Shown piece after piece: positions 34,851 to 45,453 of a DNA stretch of 64,000 bases. Positions within the stretch are counted from its first letter, which is position 1. Each line of letters starts with the position of its first letter. The notes beneath the pieces were generated by a model that saw only the letters and a program-made list of their open reading frames with translations, made no database searches and was not told where the DNA came from. The stretch is from positions 7,305,001 through 7,369,000 of the forward strand of contig JAVTVX010000012.1 in NCBI GenBank assembly GCA_033439265.1. The letters are read 5' to 3'. The position numbers and the translations under genes were made by a program. This stretch comes from Dillenia suffruticosa (lineage: Eukaryota; Streptophyta; Magnoliopsida; Dilleniales; Dilleniaceae).

Positions 34851-35404
34851 ATGCATTTTGACATTTCTCATATGTACTATATTGGTGCTTTGATACTTGT
34901 TATTATTATATATGACATATGTGCATTATTCAGTCATTTATTTATTGCATTTATTTATCATATATTCTATGATGTATTGTAATAAAAGATTTGTCAAGCA
35001 GACATGGTCGACTCTCTCACGTGAGTGACCACTTCCAACTCTGAGTAAGCAGGTATGAAACAGTTTCTAATTATAAGAGATTTTGAGAGTGGTCCTGTTA
35101 GGATATAAGTTGCCCTAATATATATTCAGGATGAGGTGCGATATGACTGACATGAACATACCTATGTCCACATTGTCTGTAAATAGTCAGCTTTGAGATC
35201 TCAGATATCACATGTATTTAGTGATATTGTCTCTGAAATACTCTCTCTAAGATTTCTAGGTAAAGTTCTATGTGCAGTCTGAATCCCATATCAATACAGT
35301 GTTAAAAAAATCTTATATGTGTCCCTTTTGAGAGATGGAGGAATAACACTCTGATACATATTTTATACCACGTGTGATAAATCGACCATAAAATAGTGGG
35401 AGTT
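34851..35404. other. copia 3' untranslated region
   Basis: No frame is conserved between RNase H and the LTR. AAAATAGTGGGAG at about 35392 may be the polypurine tract. Confidence 0.4.
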
Positions 35405-36512
35405 AATATTTGAAATAATGATGTGATATTGATCACTGTACCCATTATATGAGACTTGAGACTCATTGGATGGGCCCAATAATACCTTTATTCCTTTCGT
35501 AGCTTCTTAAAGTTTTGGTTTAGTATATGTTATTTTAATCTGTTTACCTATGATTTGGAAGATAATGAGTTTTAAAAGACAGATTTAAGAAAACAACTGA
35601 ATTGAAATTGATAGATTCGAGTTTGGGAAAAAGAAACATCAATTGACATTACATCATTATGTAATATTTACTAGTCAACATATTATATTTTTCCATATTG
35701 GGATTCAAAATATAATAATGAATACAAAGTCGAATAACGATTGTGGATCACTTTTGATAAGAAAAGTGGCTCGATAGATGTAATGCGTTGAGTTTAGGAT
35801 ATAACGAGTTCTTTTAATACTAATCATGACTTTTCGATCATTTTAACAGGTGCATCGAGAAGTTTTTGTTTATAAGTGTATTCGCTGATCGTACGACGTC
35901 CAATTCTGTACGAAAGTCCAATAGCTTGATTGAAAGATTGCATGAGTTGTAATCTTATGACGGACATAAAATACGCTCATGTGCAAGTTGGACATTATGA
36001 TAAAATATGTCCACGAGTGACTTTTATCACTAGTTAAATTGTTTAAATTTGAATTTGAAAGATAATAGGTGGTTAACTCATTATTAATTAACTTCCTAAT
36101 AACTCCCCCCTCTCTCTCCAATATGTTAGTGATAATTTCTCTTCTGATGTGACATGTATTATTTAAATTTGTCTTTTGAATAGATATACATAGTTGAGAG
36201 AGAAAAAAAAAATTAAAGACATTGGGTAATTAAGTATTGGGAGAAATTTGTGAAAAACATATTCGAGAGAATGAAAGATTACAAGTAGGAAATTTTTTTA
36301 ATAATTTAAAGTATCGGATTTAGAATTGAGGTATCGTAATATATTGATGGTGGTTCGATTTTGTGATCATCACCCCGGTTAAGCGATTCGTTCGAGAGAT
36401 TTCGCTGTTCGGTTAATTTTTAAAGATCTATACATTGAGATACGATCCGAAAAATTATGACTATTTAAGTTTCATGCTTTTTCATGCATATACGTGTAGA
36501 ATAAATCTAACA
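35405..36512 (+). repeat. copia 3' LTR
   Basis: The stretch 35985-36512 aligns to the 5' LTR piece at 15085-15707 and ends GAATAAATCTAACA. The left border near 35405 is a guess from the purine-rich stretch before it, since the 5' copy is truncated there. Confidence 0.6.
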
Positions 36513-36774
36513 TTCAGGTAGGATTATAATACCATTTTTCTTAAAATTTATTTTGCTCCACCACTTCGCATGCAATAGGTATTGCGAATAATTCCTAGAA
36601 TACAAAATTGTTAGTAAATAAATATTTATTCCACACTAAATATTTATTCAAAAATTGGGTTTGGAAAAACAACCACAAAGCATTCAATTCAACCTGACCA
36701 GAACAGCGAAAGAAAAAAAGTGGAAATTTCATGTATTAGGTGGAAGGCGATAAACTCAAATCTTATTCAATAAT
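36513..36774. repeat. segmental duplication, copy A' (middle part)
   Basis: Matches about 8520-9580 of segment A with gaps, including one unit of the tandem repeat and the empty site of SINE copy 2. It ends with ATAAT (36770-36774), the left target duplication of the Athila-like element. Confidence 0.75.
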
Positions 36775-38118
36775 TGATAATGCAAAAATTGTCATTTTTA
36801 TTGTTGATATTATGGTTTGATTTTGAATTGGTTAGTACCCTAATAATTGTTTTTATGACATTTTTTATTTTTACAGATAAAAAATGGAGATTGGATCAAA
36901 ATTGGCTTAAAAAGACATTTTTGGAATTAAATGATTCAAGATATCAATTGGGCCTACAAAGGAAATGAAGAAATATCAAAAAGTGGAAGATTTTATTTTA
37001 GAAATTTTTACTTTAAGTAAAAATTATTATTATGAGTAAAATTTTTAAATTTTCCTATTTTGGTGGATCTTTTTCCTATTATTTTGGAAGAATCTTGGAT
37101 ACCTAGAGCATTAAAAGAAGGACTCTCCTCATTAACCCTAGAAGGCACTATTCACGTTACTGTTCATGGCACTATTCATATATATATATTCACAAGTGCT
37201 GTGGCGGCTACATCAATCTCTCTTTAGGTTTTAGGTTTTATTTTTTTTCTTTCTTTTTCTTTGAAAAACACTTTTTTTATTTATTCTCAAGAATATGGTC
37301 ACCATGAGTGGCTAGTTCTTTTATTCTGATACAAGGGGAATTTTAATCGATTGTTCTTCATTGTGAGGTTATGTATTTTATTTAATTTCTTGCATTTTAA
37401 TTCAAGTATTCATCGATTTTTGGTTTATTTTTATGAAGGATTGGTATTGATTAATCTGACAATTTAATTCAATATCAATTTTTCTACTGCATCCAGGATT
37501 TCAGTGATTCGTAATTGTCATGAATGAATGGTATGAGTAGCAAATAGGTTATATATGTTTATGGGTCGTTTGCCGATATTCATTTTAACCTAAGGAATTG
37601 ATAAAACAAAATCGAATAATTGTGCGGCTATCCTGGTTATGATTTAACTGTTTTCATAGAACTTAATGCTGTCATTATTTGATATGGAACGCTATCGTAT
37701 CCAGTCGATTAATGATAAATTTGACTGGATGCTGGGTTTGGTCAATTATTTTAGGAAAACATAAGATTTATTATGGCTATCATAATATATCTAAGATTAC
37801 ATGCTTGAATTGCAAGAATAATATTTTCAACCATTGATCAATAAGACAATCGAATATATGAACCCTTGGATTGGAGTTTGGTGAATTGAATTTCTTCTTT
37901 AAATTTTAGTATTTTTGCATATTTGATTTGTTTTTGTAATTTTAGCTATTTAATTTTGATTTAGGAATTTATTTTATAAACCCCCAATTTTATTTTACCA
38001 TTTATTAAGAAATTAATTTAATATAGTTCTCTTGGGATTCGATCTGGTAACCACTATTGCTACAGTTTGTTGTATTGGGGAAATTAGTATTAATTTGAGA
38101 GCTTCGACAACCCGACTA
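36775..38118 (+). repeat. 5' LTR of the Athila-like element
   Basis: Begins TGATAATGCAAAAATTG and aligns along its whole length to 43788-45136, with scattered substitutions and small gaps, so the insertion is not recent. The terminal CA reads TA here. Confidence 0.88.
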
Positions 38119-38123
38119 AATTT

Positions 38124-38141
38124 TGGCGCCGTTGTCGGGGA
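38124..38141 (+). other. primer binding site, tRNA-Asp type
   Basis: TGGCGCCGTTGTCGGGGA differs by one base from the complement of the 3' end of plant tRNA-Asp, the primer used by Athila-type elements (family knowledge). Confidence 0.8.
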
Positions 38142-38179
38142 ACTATTTTAATTTCTTAGTTTGTGATTTTCACTTGTTT

Positions 38180-38811
38180 ATTGACTTTTGGAGAGGAAAA
38201 GATGAAAATCGTGAATGAACTCTGAATGAGTTAGCTGCATCAATTTTGAATCAACATCCTTTGTGCATTGAGAACCCAGCTCATGAGGTAAGTCACTCGA
38301 ATCTTGAAAATCAAATTTCTGAATTGACTGCTTTGGTTCGTTAGATGGCTGTAGGGCAAATACATGCAACCAAAGTTTGCGGCATATGCTCAATACCCGG
38401 ACATCCTACGGATATGTGCCATCTCTGCAAGAAGATTTTACTCATCAAGCAAATGTCGTAGGAGGATTTCCTGGCCAACCTCAGAAGAAGTATGACCCCT
38501 ACTCTACTTATGATAACCCCGGATGGAGAGAGCATCCAAACCTGAGTTGCGGGAATCAAGGAGGACAAACAAGATATTCTCCTCAGCAATTCAATAGACC
38601 AACACATGCACCGACACAATCATCTAATTCAGGTATATCCCTAAAAGATATTGTGAAAGCTCTCGCGACTAACACTCAACAATTTCAACAGGAAACGAGA
38701 GCTTGCATTCAAAATTTGGGAAATCAAATCACTCAGCTAGCCACTTCGGTTAGCAATTTGGAGGTTCGAATCTCAGGGAAATTACCTTCACAAACCGTAA
38801 TAAACCCCTAA
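38180..38811 (+). pseudogene. Athila-type gag, C-terminal remnant
   Basis: The segment from about 38340 reads, across a frameshift near 38400, VCGICSIPGHPTDMC (a zinc-knuckle-like Cys/His motif) and then QEDFTHQANVVGGFPGQPQ and YDPYSTYDNPGWREHPN, characteristic of Athila gag C-termini. 38637-38811 is a coiled-coil-like stretch (LGNQITQLATSVSNLE). The capsid part that should precede it is missing. Confidence 0.78.
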
Positions 38812-39404
38812 GGAGAATGATAGTGCAATGGTGTTGTGATCAACCCCACTATCGCCCAAGAAGATAGATGAAAAGAAGGATGAAGAAGAAGAGGATAAGG
38901 CCATCGATGAAAGTTCAATTAAGTTTGAGGAATCCAAGATGGAAGAATACGAGAAGGAAGTAGGGAAAATAAGAGGTGATGAGATATGTGAGAATGTGTC
39001 TGATATCATCAAGAGAACTCTATCCAAAAAAAGATGTTTTGGTGCAGGTTAATAAATTAATTTTTCCAATTGATTTTTACATCTTGAAAATGGAAGGAGG
39101 CACTATCACAAATTCAGCTCCATTTCTATTAGGACAACCATTCATGAAGACAACAAAAATCAAAATAGATGTGGATGAGGGTACTCTCTTCGTCGAGTTC
39201 GATGACGAGATTGTGAAATTTATTATTTTTGATCCTATGAAGTACCCAAATGAGTGTCAATCACTTTGTTCTACTGATATATTTTATTTAATTGTGCAGG
39301 AAATTTGTGAAGAAAAATGTGATATTGATTTTGAATTGAATGCACAATTAGATATGGAAGGAAAGTCATATGAGCCTCACAAAGTAAAGTTGAAGCTTCC
39401 ATGA
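38812..39404 (+). pseudogene. Athila-type protease remnant
   Basis: The frame at 38976-39404 carries DVLVQVNKLIFPIDFYILKM and PFLLGQPFMKTTKIKIDV, the typical C-terminal half of the Athila retroviral-type aspartic protease; the active-site segment before it is out of frame. Where reverse transcriptase should begin, the frame ends and 3' untranslated sequence starts at once. Confidence 0.75.
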
Positions 39405-39970
39405 AGAGAAACAAGTGAAAACCGTCGAACATAACGACGTTAAATAATTGCGCTTGTTGGGAGGCAACCCAAATTTTTTTTTAGAGTTTGATTTAATTTT
39501 TAGTAATTTCATTTATTCAATTTTAAGTGTTATTTATCTCTTCTTTTAATTTTTGCAGGTGTCCAATTCAATCACCCAAGTCATGGTTCAACACAGAATT
39601 TTCAGAGGCAGAAGCAGTCTTGGCATTAGGGCGTGATGACGCGGTTTCAAAAGTCAAATAAAATTTTTGGGCAGAAGCACTCTCACTCTTAAGAGATGAT
39701 CACGCGGTTTTGGGTTTAAAAAAAAATGTGCTGGTTGCGAATGCCCAAACCAAAGGAATCATAGAGGAGACCTCGCATTCTCCACAGCGCCCACCATCAC
39801 CTTAGGGGAGTTCTCTCGTTCTTTATCTTTCTTTTCATTGTTCTCTTTCATTGCCTAGCATCTTTCATTTCTAAGATTAGTTTTCAATTGTGCTAGTTGT
39901 GAATTTCTTAAGCATTGTGTCTAAAATTCTCATCTTTTGTATACATTGAGGACAATGTAGTACATTCTCT
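39405..39970. other. Athila-type 3' untranslated region
   Basis: Starts with GACGTTAAATAATTGCGC and TTGGGAGGCAACCCA, which in complete Athila elements follow the end of the pol/env region. So the whole pol region has been deleted. It runs to CATTGAGGACAATGTA, then the plastid insertion. Confidence 0.65.
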
Positions 39971-40190
39971 GTATTACCGCGGCTGCTGGCACAGAGTTAG
40001 CCGATGCTTATTCCCCAGATACCATCATTGCTTCTTCTCCGGGAAAAGAAGTTCACGACCTGAGCTCGGAGATGGAAGAGATAAGAGGGCCCTATAGAGA
40101 ATGTGGTCAGAAACCCATAATAGAGTCCGACCACAACGACCGAATTGATTATCTTCATGCAATTACCTAGTAGAAAAGATTTAAAACCAT
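39971..40190 (-). other. chimeric nuclear plastid insertion: 16S rRNA joined to ycf1 start
   Basis: 39971-40060 is the complement of an internal part of plastid 16S rRNA, including the universal site GTATTACCGCGGCTGCTGG. At about 40060 it switches to the complement of the start of plastid ycf1 (TIC214, a protein linked to the plastid import complex). On the minus strand from ATG 40190-40188 the text reads KSFLLGN, then [20 protein letters not shown] and FSIGPSYLF, with four codons (LVSL in the usual protein) deleted in frame. The two genes are not adjacent in plastid DNA, so the pieces were joined before or during insertion. It interrupts Athila-type sequence (GAGGACAATGTA on the left, AGGTGTGGGGGAG on the right). 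Confidence 0.85.
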
Positions 40191-41218
40191 AGGTGTGGGG
40201 GAGAATTTTCATGTCAATGTCATTTCTTCTATTTTTCTTTGGAACTTCGTATTCTCTGGATTTTGTCAGATAATGATTTTGAGTTAGTATACATTGTTGA
40301 TTTGAGTTTGAAATGCATGAAAGAGACAAGTGTGATTAGTTTTTTTTTTTGGATAAATTGTTTTAAAATATCCCATTGATCTTGATGATTGAATCAAATG
40401 AAAATGTGATAGATTTGATACAAATTAAATAATTTTTGTGAGCTTTTGAGCCTGAAGAGCATTCATCATCTTGCTCTAATTTTTTTTTTTTATGAGTGTT
40501 TTTCAATCATAGTATGCTTATTCTAGAACTTGCTTTACTATACTTTTTGAAACCACATCAATGAGTTCATACATTAATATGATGGGGGCATTTAGGTTTA
40601 CCCATTTTAGCTCTCGAAAACAAACCTTCCTGTGCATAATATTTCCCTTAGTGAAACCTTTTGAGCTTATATCCCTTTCTTTGTTTTAACCTCATTAATT
40701 AACACATAACCTTTTTTTTACGCTTCACCTTCTTTTTGGTCCTTATATTAAAGAAGCATGTGATTTGAGCATATATTGAGTGGTTATTTGCAAAGGGAAT
40801 GGGATACTTCTATTGTGAGATTTATTTTCGGGAAGTCGATTATGCACTTGGGGTGGATTGTATATGCGCGGCATTTTCATTGATTCTCATTTAATTTTCT
40901 TATTCAACGAAAAAAGAAAGGGAGAGAAAGAAAAAAAGAGGGGAAAAAAAAAAGAAAAAGAAGAAATTCCTAAAAGTTGAAATTGGGGAATTTGAAGAGA
41001 AAATGTAAAAAGTTTGATTGAGAAATTATAATGATCTTGATTGGAGTATCTTTCTTTTGATTTGATTGTATTTCATGATATGGGATATTGGGGATATGTT
41101 CTTGACATGTTTCTTTGATATATTTATTACACAATACATTTATCCTTTTTCCCTACCTTTACCCAAGCCACGTTACAACCCTTATAAAGACCCCCGGATT
41201 TTTATTTTGAATTCATAT
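40191..41218. other. Athila-type internal 3' region
   Basis: Untranslated sequence with a purine-rich AGGTGTGGGGGAGAA at 40190 and a long A/G tract at 40910-40975. No coding frame. Confidence 0.5.
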
Positions 41219-41795
41219 CACTACAAAAAAACCAGTTTTTAGCGACAAATTTAGCGACAAAAATTTAATAAAAATTCGTTGCTAAAACGTTAGAAACGAA
41301 ATTAGCGACGAAAAATTTTTCGTCGCTAATAACGCGTCGCAAAAATTTAGCGACGAAAAATTAGAAATTCGTCGCTAAATTTAGCGACGAATAATTTTTT
41401 ATCGCTAAATTCGTCGCAAATTTAGCGACGAATTCCAAAATTCGTCACAAAATTAATTAATTAATTAATTAATTAATATATATTAATATTTTATTTTATT
41501 TAATTATTTTTCAAATTTAGCAACGAATTCCGGAATTCGTCGCTAATTTTGCGACGACTTTCGGAATTCGTCGCAAAATTAATTAATTTTTTAATAAATA
41601 TATATTAATATTTTATTTTATTTTATTATTTTTCAAATTTTGCGACGAATTCCGGAATTCGTCGCAAAATTAATTAATTATTTAATAAATATATATTAAT
41701 ATTTTATTTTATTTAATTATTTTTCAAATTTAGCGACGGATATAAATTCGTCGCTAAATCCGTCGCTAAATTAGCAATGAAAAAAAAAATGCGCT

Positions 41796-41870
41796 CCCGC
41801 CTGAACCCCACCCGAGCCAGTATCCGCCCGCATGTTCGCCCGAGCCCGCGCCCACAAGCCCTCCTTCACT
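41796..41870. repeat. GC-rich piece in CACTA-like element 3
   Basis: Short CG-rich stretch (GCTCCCGCC, CGCCCGAGCCCGCGCCC) before the tRNA-like module, the reduced counterpart of the GC-rich blocks in elements 1 and 4. A 63-codon frame over it has no protein likeness. Confidence 0.55.
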
Positions 41871-41906
41871 TAATTCTTGAAAATGTCTACATTTTGCTCC
41901 CACCAT

Positions 41907-41960
41907 GGTTCGAACCCTTGCACTTTCGTAAACGTTTAAGACCCTGTAACCATCAGGCTA
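41907..41960 (-). other. tRNA-like module in CACTA-like element 3
   Basis: On the minus strand TAGCCTGATGG (41950-41960) is a one-mismatch A box and GGGTTCGAACC (41907-41917) a good B box. The sequence before it (TTGAAAATGTCTACA) resembles that before the module in element 1. Confidence 0.5.
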
Positions 41961-42239
41961 AATGTTAGTATATGTTATAAGTTTTTTTTTTTTTACTTAT
42001 TATCTTTCTTCACAAATTTCTAATAATAATAAAACAATATAAAATAACAATTTATTATAAAATAATAAAATATTAGTTTAAAATATAATAATAAAAGATA
42101 TAAAAAAATAATAATACTATTTTTAAAAAAGATAAAATAAAAATAAAATATAAGATATTAATTAAAAATAATAAATGTGATAATTATATTAAAATAAAAA
42201 ATAAAAAATATATATTAATATTTTGTTTTTTTTATTTTT

Positions 42240-43250
42240 TTTCAAATTTTGCGACGAATTTAGAATTCGTTGCAAAATTAGCGACGAATTTAGAATTCGT
42301 TGCAAATTTAGCGACGAATTTAAAATTCGTCGCAAAATTAATTAATAATTTAATTAATATATATTAATATTTTTTTTTTAATTTTTTTTTTCAAATTTTG
42401 CGACGAATTCGAAAATTCGTTGCAAAATTAGCGACGAATTTAGAATTCGTCGCAAAATTAATTAATTATTTAATAAATATATATAAATAAATTTTTTTTT
42501 TTCAAATTTTGCGACGAATTCGAAAATTCGTTGCAAAATTAGCGACGAATTTAGAATTCGTCGCAAAATTAATTAATTATTTAATAAATATATATTAATA
42601 TTTTATTTTTTTTATTTTTTTTTTCAAATTTTGCAACGAATTTTGAAATTTGTCGCAAAATTAGCGACGAATTTCTAAATTCGTCACAAAATTAATTAAT
42701 TATTTAATAAATATATATAAATAATTTTTTTTTTCAAATTTTGCGACGAATTAGAAAATTCGTTGCAAAATTTGCGACGAATTTAAAATTCGTCGCAAAA
42801 TTAATTAATAATTTAATTAATATATATTAATATTTTATTTTTTTTTAATTTTTTTTTTCAAATTTTGCGACGAATTCGAAAATTCGTTGCAAAATTAGCG
42901 ACGAATTTTGAATTCGTCGCAAAATTAATTAATTATTTAATTAATATATATTAATTTTTTATTTTTTTTATTTTTTTTTCAAATTTTGTGACAAATTCCG
43001 AAATTTGTCGCAAAATTAGCGACGAATTTCTAAATTCGTCGCAAAATTAATTAATTATTTAATAAATATATATAAATAAATTTTTTTTTTCAAATTTTGC
43101 GACGAATTAGAAAATTCGTTGCAAAATTTGCGACGAATTTAAAATTCGTCGCAAAATTAATTAATTATTTAATTAATATATATTAATATTTTATTTTTTT
43201 TTTCAAATTTTTCGACGAATTCCAAAATTCGTTGCAAAATTAGCGACGAA
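42240..43250. repeat. tandem repeat of about 110 or 220 bp in CACTA-like element 3
   Basis: At least seven copies of a unit with TTCAAATTTTGCGACGAATT, TTCGTTGCAAAATTAGCGAC and AAAATTAATTAATTATTTAA. Alternating subtypes give a 220-bp higher-order period. Each unit contains inverted GCGACGAATT/AATTCGTCGC pairs. Confidence 0.85.
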
Positions 43251-43411
43251 TTTCCGGTCGTCGCTAAATTAGCTACAACTTTTTTTTCGTTGGAAATTTC
43301 GTTGCAAATAGCGACAAAAAAAGTTTTTGTCGTAAAATTCGTCACAAAATTGAAACGAAAAAAATTTGTCGCTAAAATTCGTCGCAAAAAACGTGTTTTT
43401 TTGTAGTGTAT

Positions 43412-43787
43412 AAGTGATGGTGGAGATTTGATAAATAAGCAAACTTATGGTAATAACATACTTTGATTTGATTTGAGAGTTATTGATAAATTCCCTTAAA
43501 CACTTTGAGTGTATAGAGTGAAATCCTTGTGAGGGTATTGAATCTTGATATATTGAATTTTGATGAGTTTATCGAGTTTGATGGGATGCTTATATTTTCT
43601 TTTAAAGTTATAAAACTATGATTACTTGCTCTCCGGATTGTTATTTTTGTTTGAATTTTTCAATGTGTGCTGTTTTGAAATTATTTGAAAATGAATTGAA
43701 GGAGGGGAATGAGTGAAGAAGAGAATACTTGTGTGACATTAATCTAGTGAATGCTTGAGGACAAGCATTGGTTGGTGTAGGCGAATT
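43412..43787. other. Athila-type 3' internal end and polypurine tract
   Basis: Ends GAGGACAAGCATTGGTTGGTGTAGGCGAATT just before the 3' LTR (written here as two phrases: GAGGACAAGCATTGG and TTGGTGTAGGCGAATT). This corresponds to the Athila tract usually reading GTGTGGGGGAGTT, weakened here. Confidence 0.55.
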
Positions 43788-45136
43788 TGATAATGGACAA
43801 ATTGTTATTTTTATTGTTGATATTATGTTTGATTTTGGATTGGTTAGTGCCCTAATAATTGTTTTTATGACATTTTTTTATTTTTAGGAATCAAAAATGA
43901 AGATTGGATCAAAATTGGCTTAAAGAGACATTTTTAGAATTAAATGATTCAAGATATCAATTGGGCCTACAAAGGAAAGGAAGAAATATCAAAAAGTTGA
44001 AGATTTTATTTTAGAAATTTTTATTTCAAGTAAAAATTGTTGTTATGAGTAAAATTTCTAAATTTTCCTATTTTGGTGGATCTTTTTCCTATTATTTTGG
44101 AAGAATCTTGGACACCTAGAGCATTAAAAGGACTCTCCTCATTAACCCTAGAAGGCACTATTCATGTTACTGTTCACGACACTATTCATATATATATTCA
44201 CAAGTGTTGTGGCGGCTACATCAATCTCTTTTTAGGTTTTAGTTTTTATTTTTTTTCTTTCTTTTTCTTTGAAGAACACTTTTTTTATTTATTCTTAAGA
44301 ATATGGTCACCATGAGTGGCTAGTTCTTTTATTCTGATTTGAGCGGAATTTTAATCGATTGTTTTTCATTGTGAAGTTATGTATTTTATTTAATTTCTTG
44401 CATTTTAATTTAAGTATTTATCGATTCTTGGTTTATTTTTATGAAAGATTGATATTGGTTAATCTGACAATTTAATTCAATATCAATTTTTCTACTGCAT
44501 CCTGGATTTCAGTGATCCGTAATTGTCATGAATGAATGGTACGAGTAATAAATAGGTTATATATGTTTATGGGTCGTTTGCCGATATTCATTTTAACCTA
44601 AGGAATCGATGAAACAAAATCGAATAATTGTACGGCTATCCTGCTTATTTACATTTTGATTTAACTATTTTCACGGAACTTAATGCTGTCATTATTTGAT
44701 ATGGAACGCTATCGTGTTCAGTCGATTAATGATAAGTTTTGACTGGATGCTGGGTTTGGTCAATTATTTTAGAAAAACACAAGATTTATTATGGCTATTC
44801 TAATAAATCTAAGGTTAAATGCTTGAATTGTAAGAATAATATTTTCAACCAATGATCAATAAGACAATCGAATATATGAACTCTTGGATCGGAATTTGGT
44901 GAATTGAATTTCTTCTTTAAATTTTAGTATTTTTGCATATTTGATTTGTTTTTTTAATTTTAGCTATTTAATTTTGATTTAGGAATTTATTTTATAAACC
45001 CCAAATTTTATTTTAGCATTTACTAAGGAATTAAGTTAACATAGTTCCCTTGAGATTCGACCTGATAACCACTATTGTTACAGTTTGTTATATTGGGGAA
45101 ATCAGTATTAATTTGAGAGTTTGGACAACTCGATCA
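43788..45136 (+). repeat. 3' LTR of the Athila-like element
   Basis: Begins TGATAATGGACAAATTG, ends GACAACTCGATCA, and pairs with the 5' LTR. The duplication ATAAT follows. Confidence 0.88.
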
Positions 45137-45453
45137 ATAATCAACTTTCCATTTTCTTCGTGAAAATCAATATATTGGACGTGATAAGTATGTGGTGCAA
45201 ACATGTTTGCAAAGCTTACTTGGCATATGTTAAATTCCTTGGATGGCCAAAATGATCCATTTTTTTTTCTCTCTCTCCTTTTTTTTTTTGGGGGGGAATA
45301 AAATTTGAGTAAAATCTTTTGCAGTGCCAGAATCAGGTTATGAACCCATAAGAAAGTCACTAATGGCATTTTTCTTGCCATGACTAATGGGTTCAAAATT
45401 TAGATCAAAGGTCTTTAAAGATGGAATTTTTTTTTCAGAATTCAATGAAATAG
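45137..45453. repeat. segmental duplication, copy A' (right part)
   Basis: Continues the match to segment A (9580-9925), including GTGGTGCAAACATGTTTGC and CCCATAAGAAA. Confidence 0.75.

Larger units (their letters stand above)
15085..36512 (+). mobile_element. Ty1/copia element, decayed and split by a 14-kb insert
   Basis: The parts occur in copia order on one strand: partial 5' LTR, tRNA-Met-type primer site, gag with zinc knuckle, protease, integrase, then a 14-kb interruption, then the end of integrase, reverse transcriptase, RNase H and 3' LTR. All frames carry stops and shifts, so it is old and inactive. The two halves join at a coherent place in the polyprotein (the linker after integrase), which argues for one element rather than two. 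It lies in segment A' between stretches matching about 7180 and 8750 of segment A. Confidence 0.72.
41219..43408. mobile_element. CACTA-like element 3, 2.2 kb, inside the Athila-like element
   Basis: Begins CACTACAAAAAAACCAG and ends CGTGTTTTTTTGTAGTG: perfect terminal inverted repeats of 13 bases. The 3-bp duplication TAT flanks it (41216-41218 and 43409-43411). Both arms are packed with TTAGCGACGAA/TTCGTCGCTAA palindromes, closely related to those of CACTA-like element 1. The inside has a GC-rich piece and a tRNA-like module. No transposase. It must be younger than the Athila-like element that contains it. Confidence 0.9.
36775..45136 (+). mobile_element. Athila-like Ty3/gypsy element, non-autonomous
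   Basis: Two LTRs of about 1.34 kb in direct orientation, a tRNA-Asp-type primer site, remnants of gag and protease, and a purine-rich tract. The 5-bp duplication ATAAT flanks it (36770-36774 and 45137-45141). Segment A keeps the empty site (TTCAATAATCAACTCTCC, about 9575-9592), which fixes both borders. Capsid, reverse transcriptase, RNase H, integrase and envelope-like regions are all absent. The internal region holds a chimeric plastid insertion and a CACTA-like element. Confidence 0.88.

Noticed and set aside
39971-40060. Functional rRNA gene or bacterial contamination
   Set aside because: Only about 90 bp of 16S, joined to plastid ycf1 and embedded in retrotransposon sequence; the plastid-specific variants exclude a bacterial contaminant.
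41219-43408. CRISPR array, because of regularly spaced repeats
   Set aside because: The spacers are themselves repeated, the units are palindromic transposon motifs, the termini are CACTA type, and the genome is eukaryotic.
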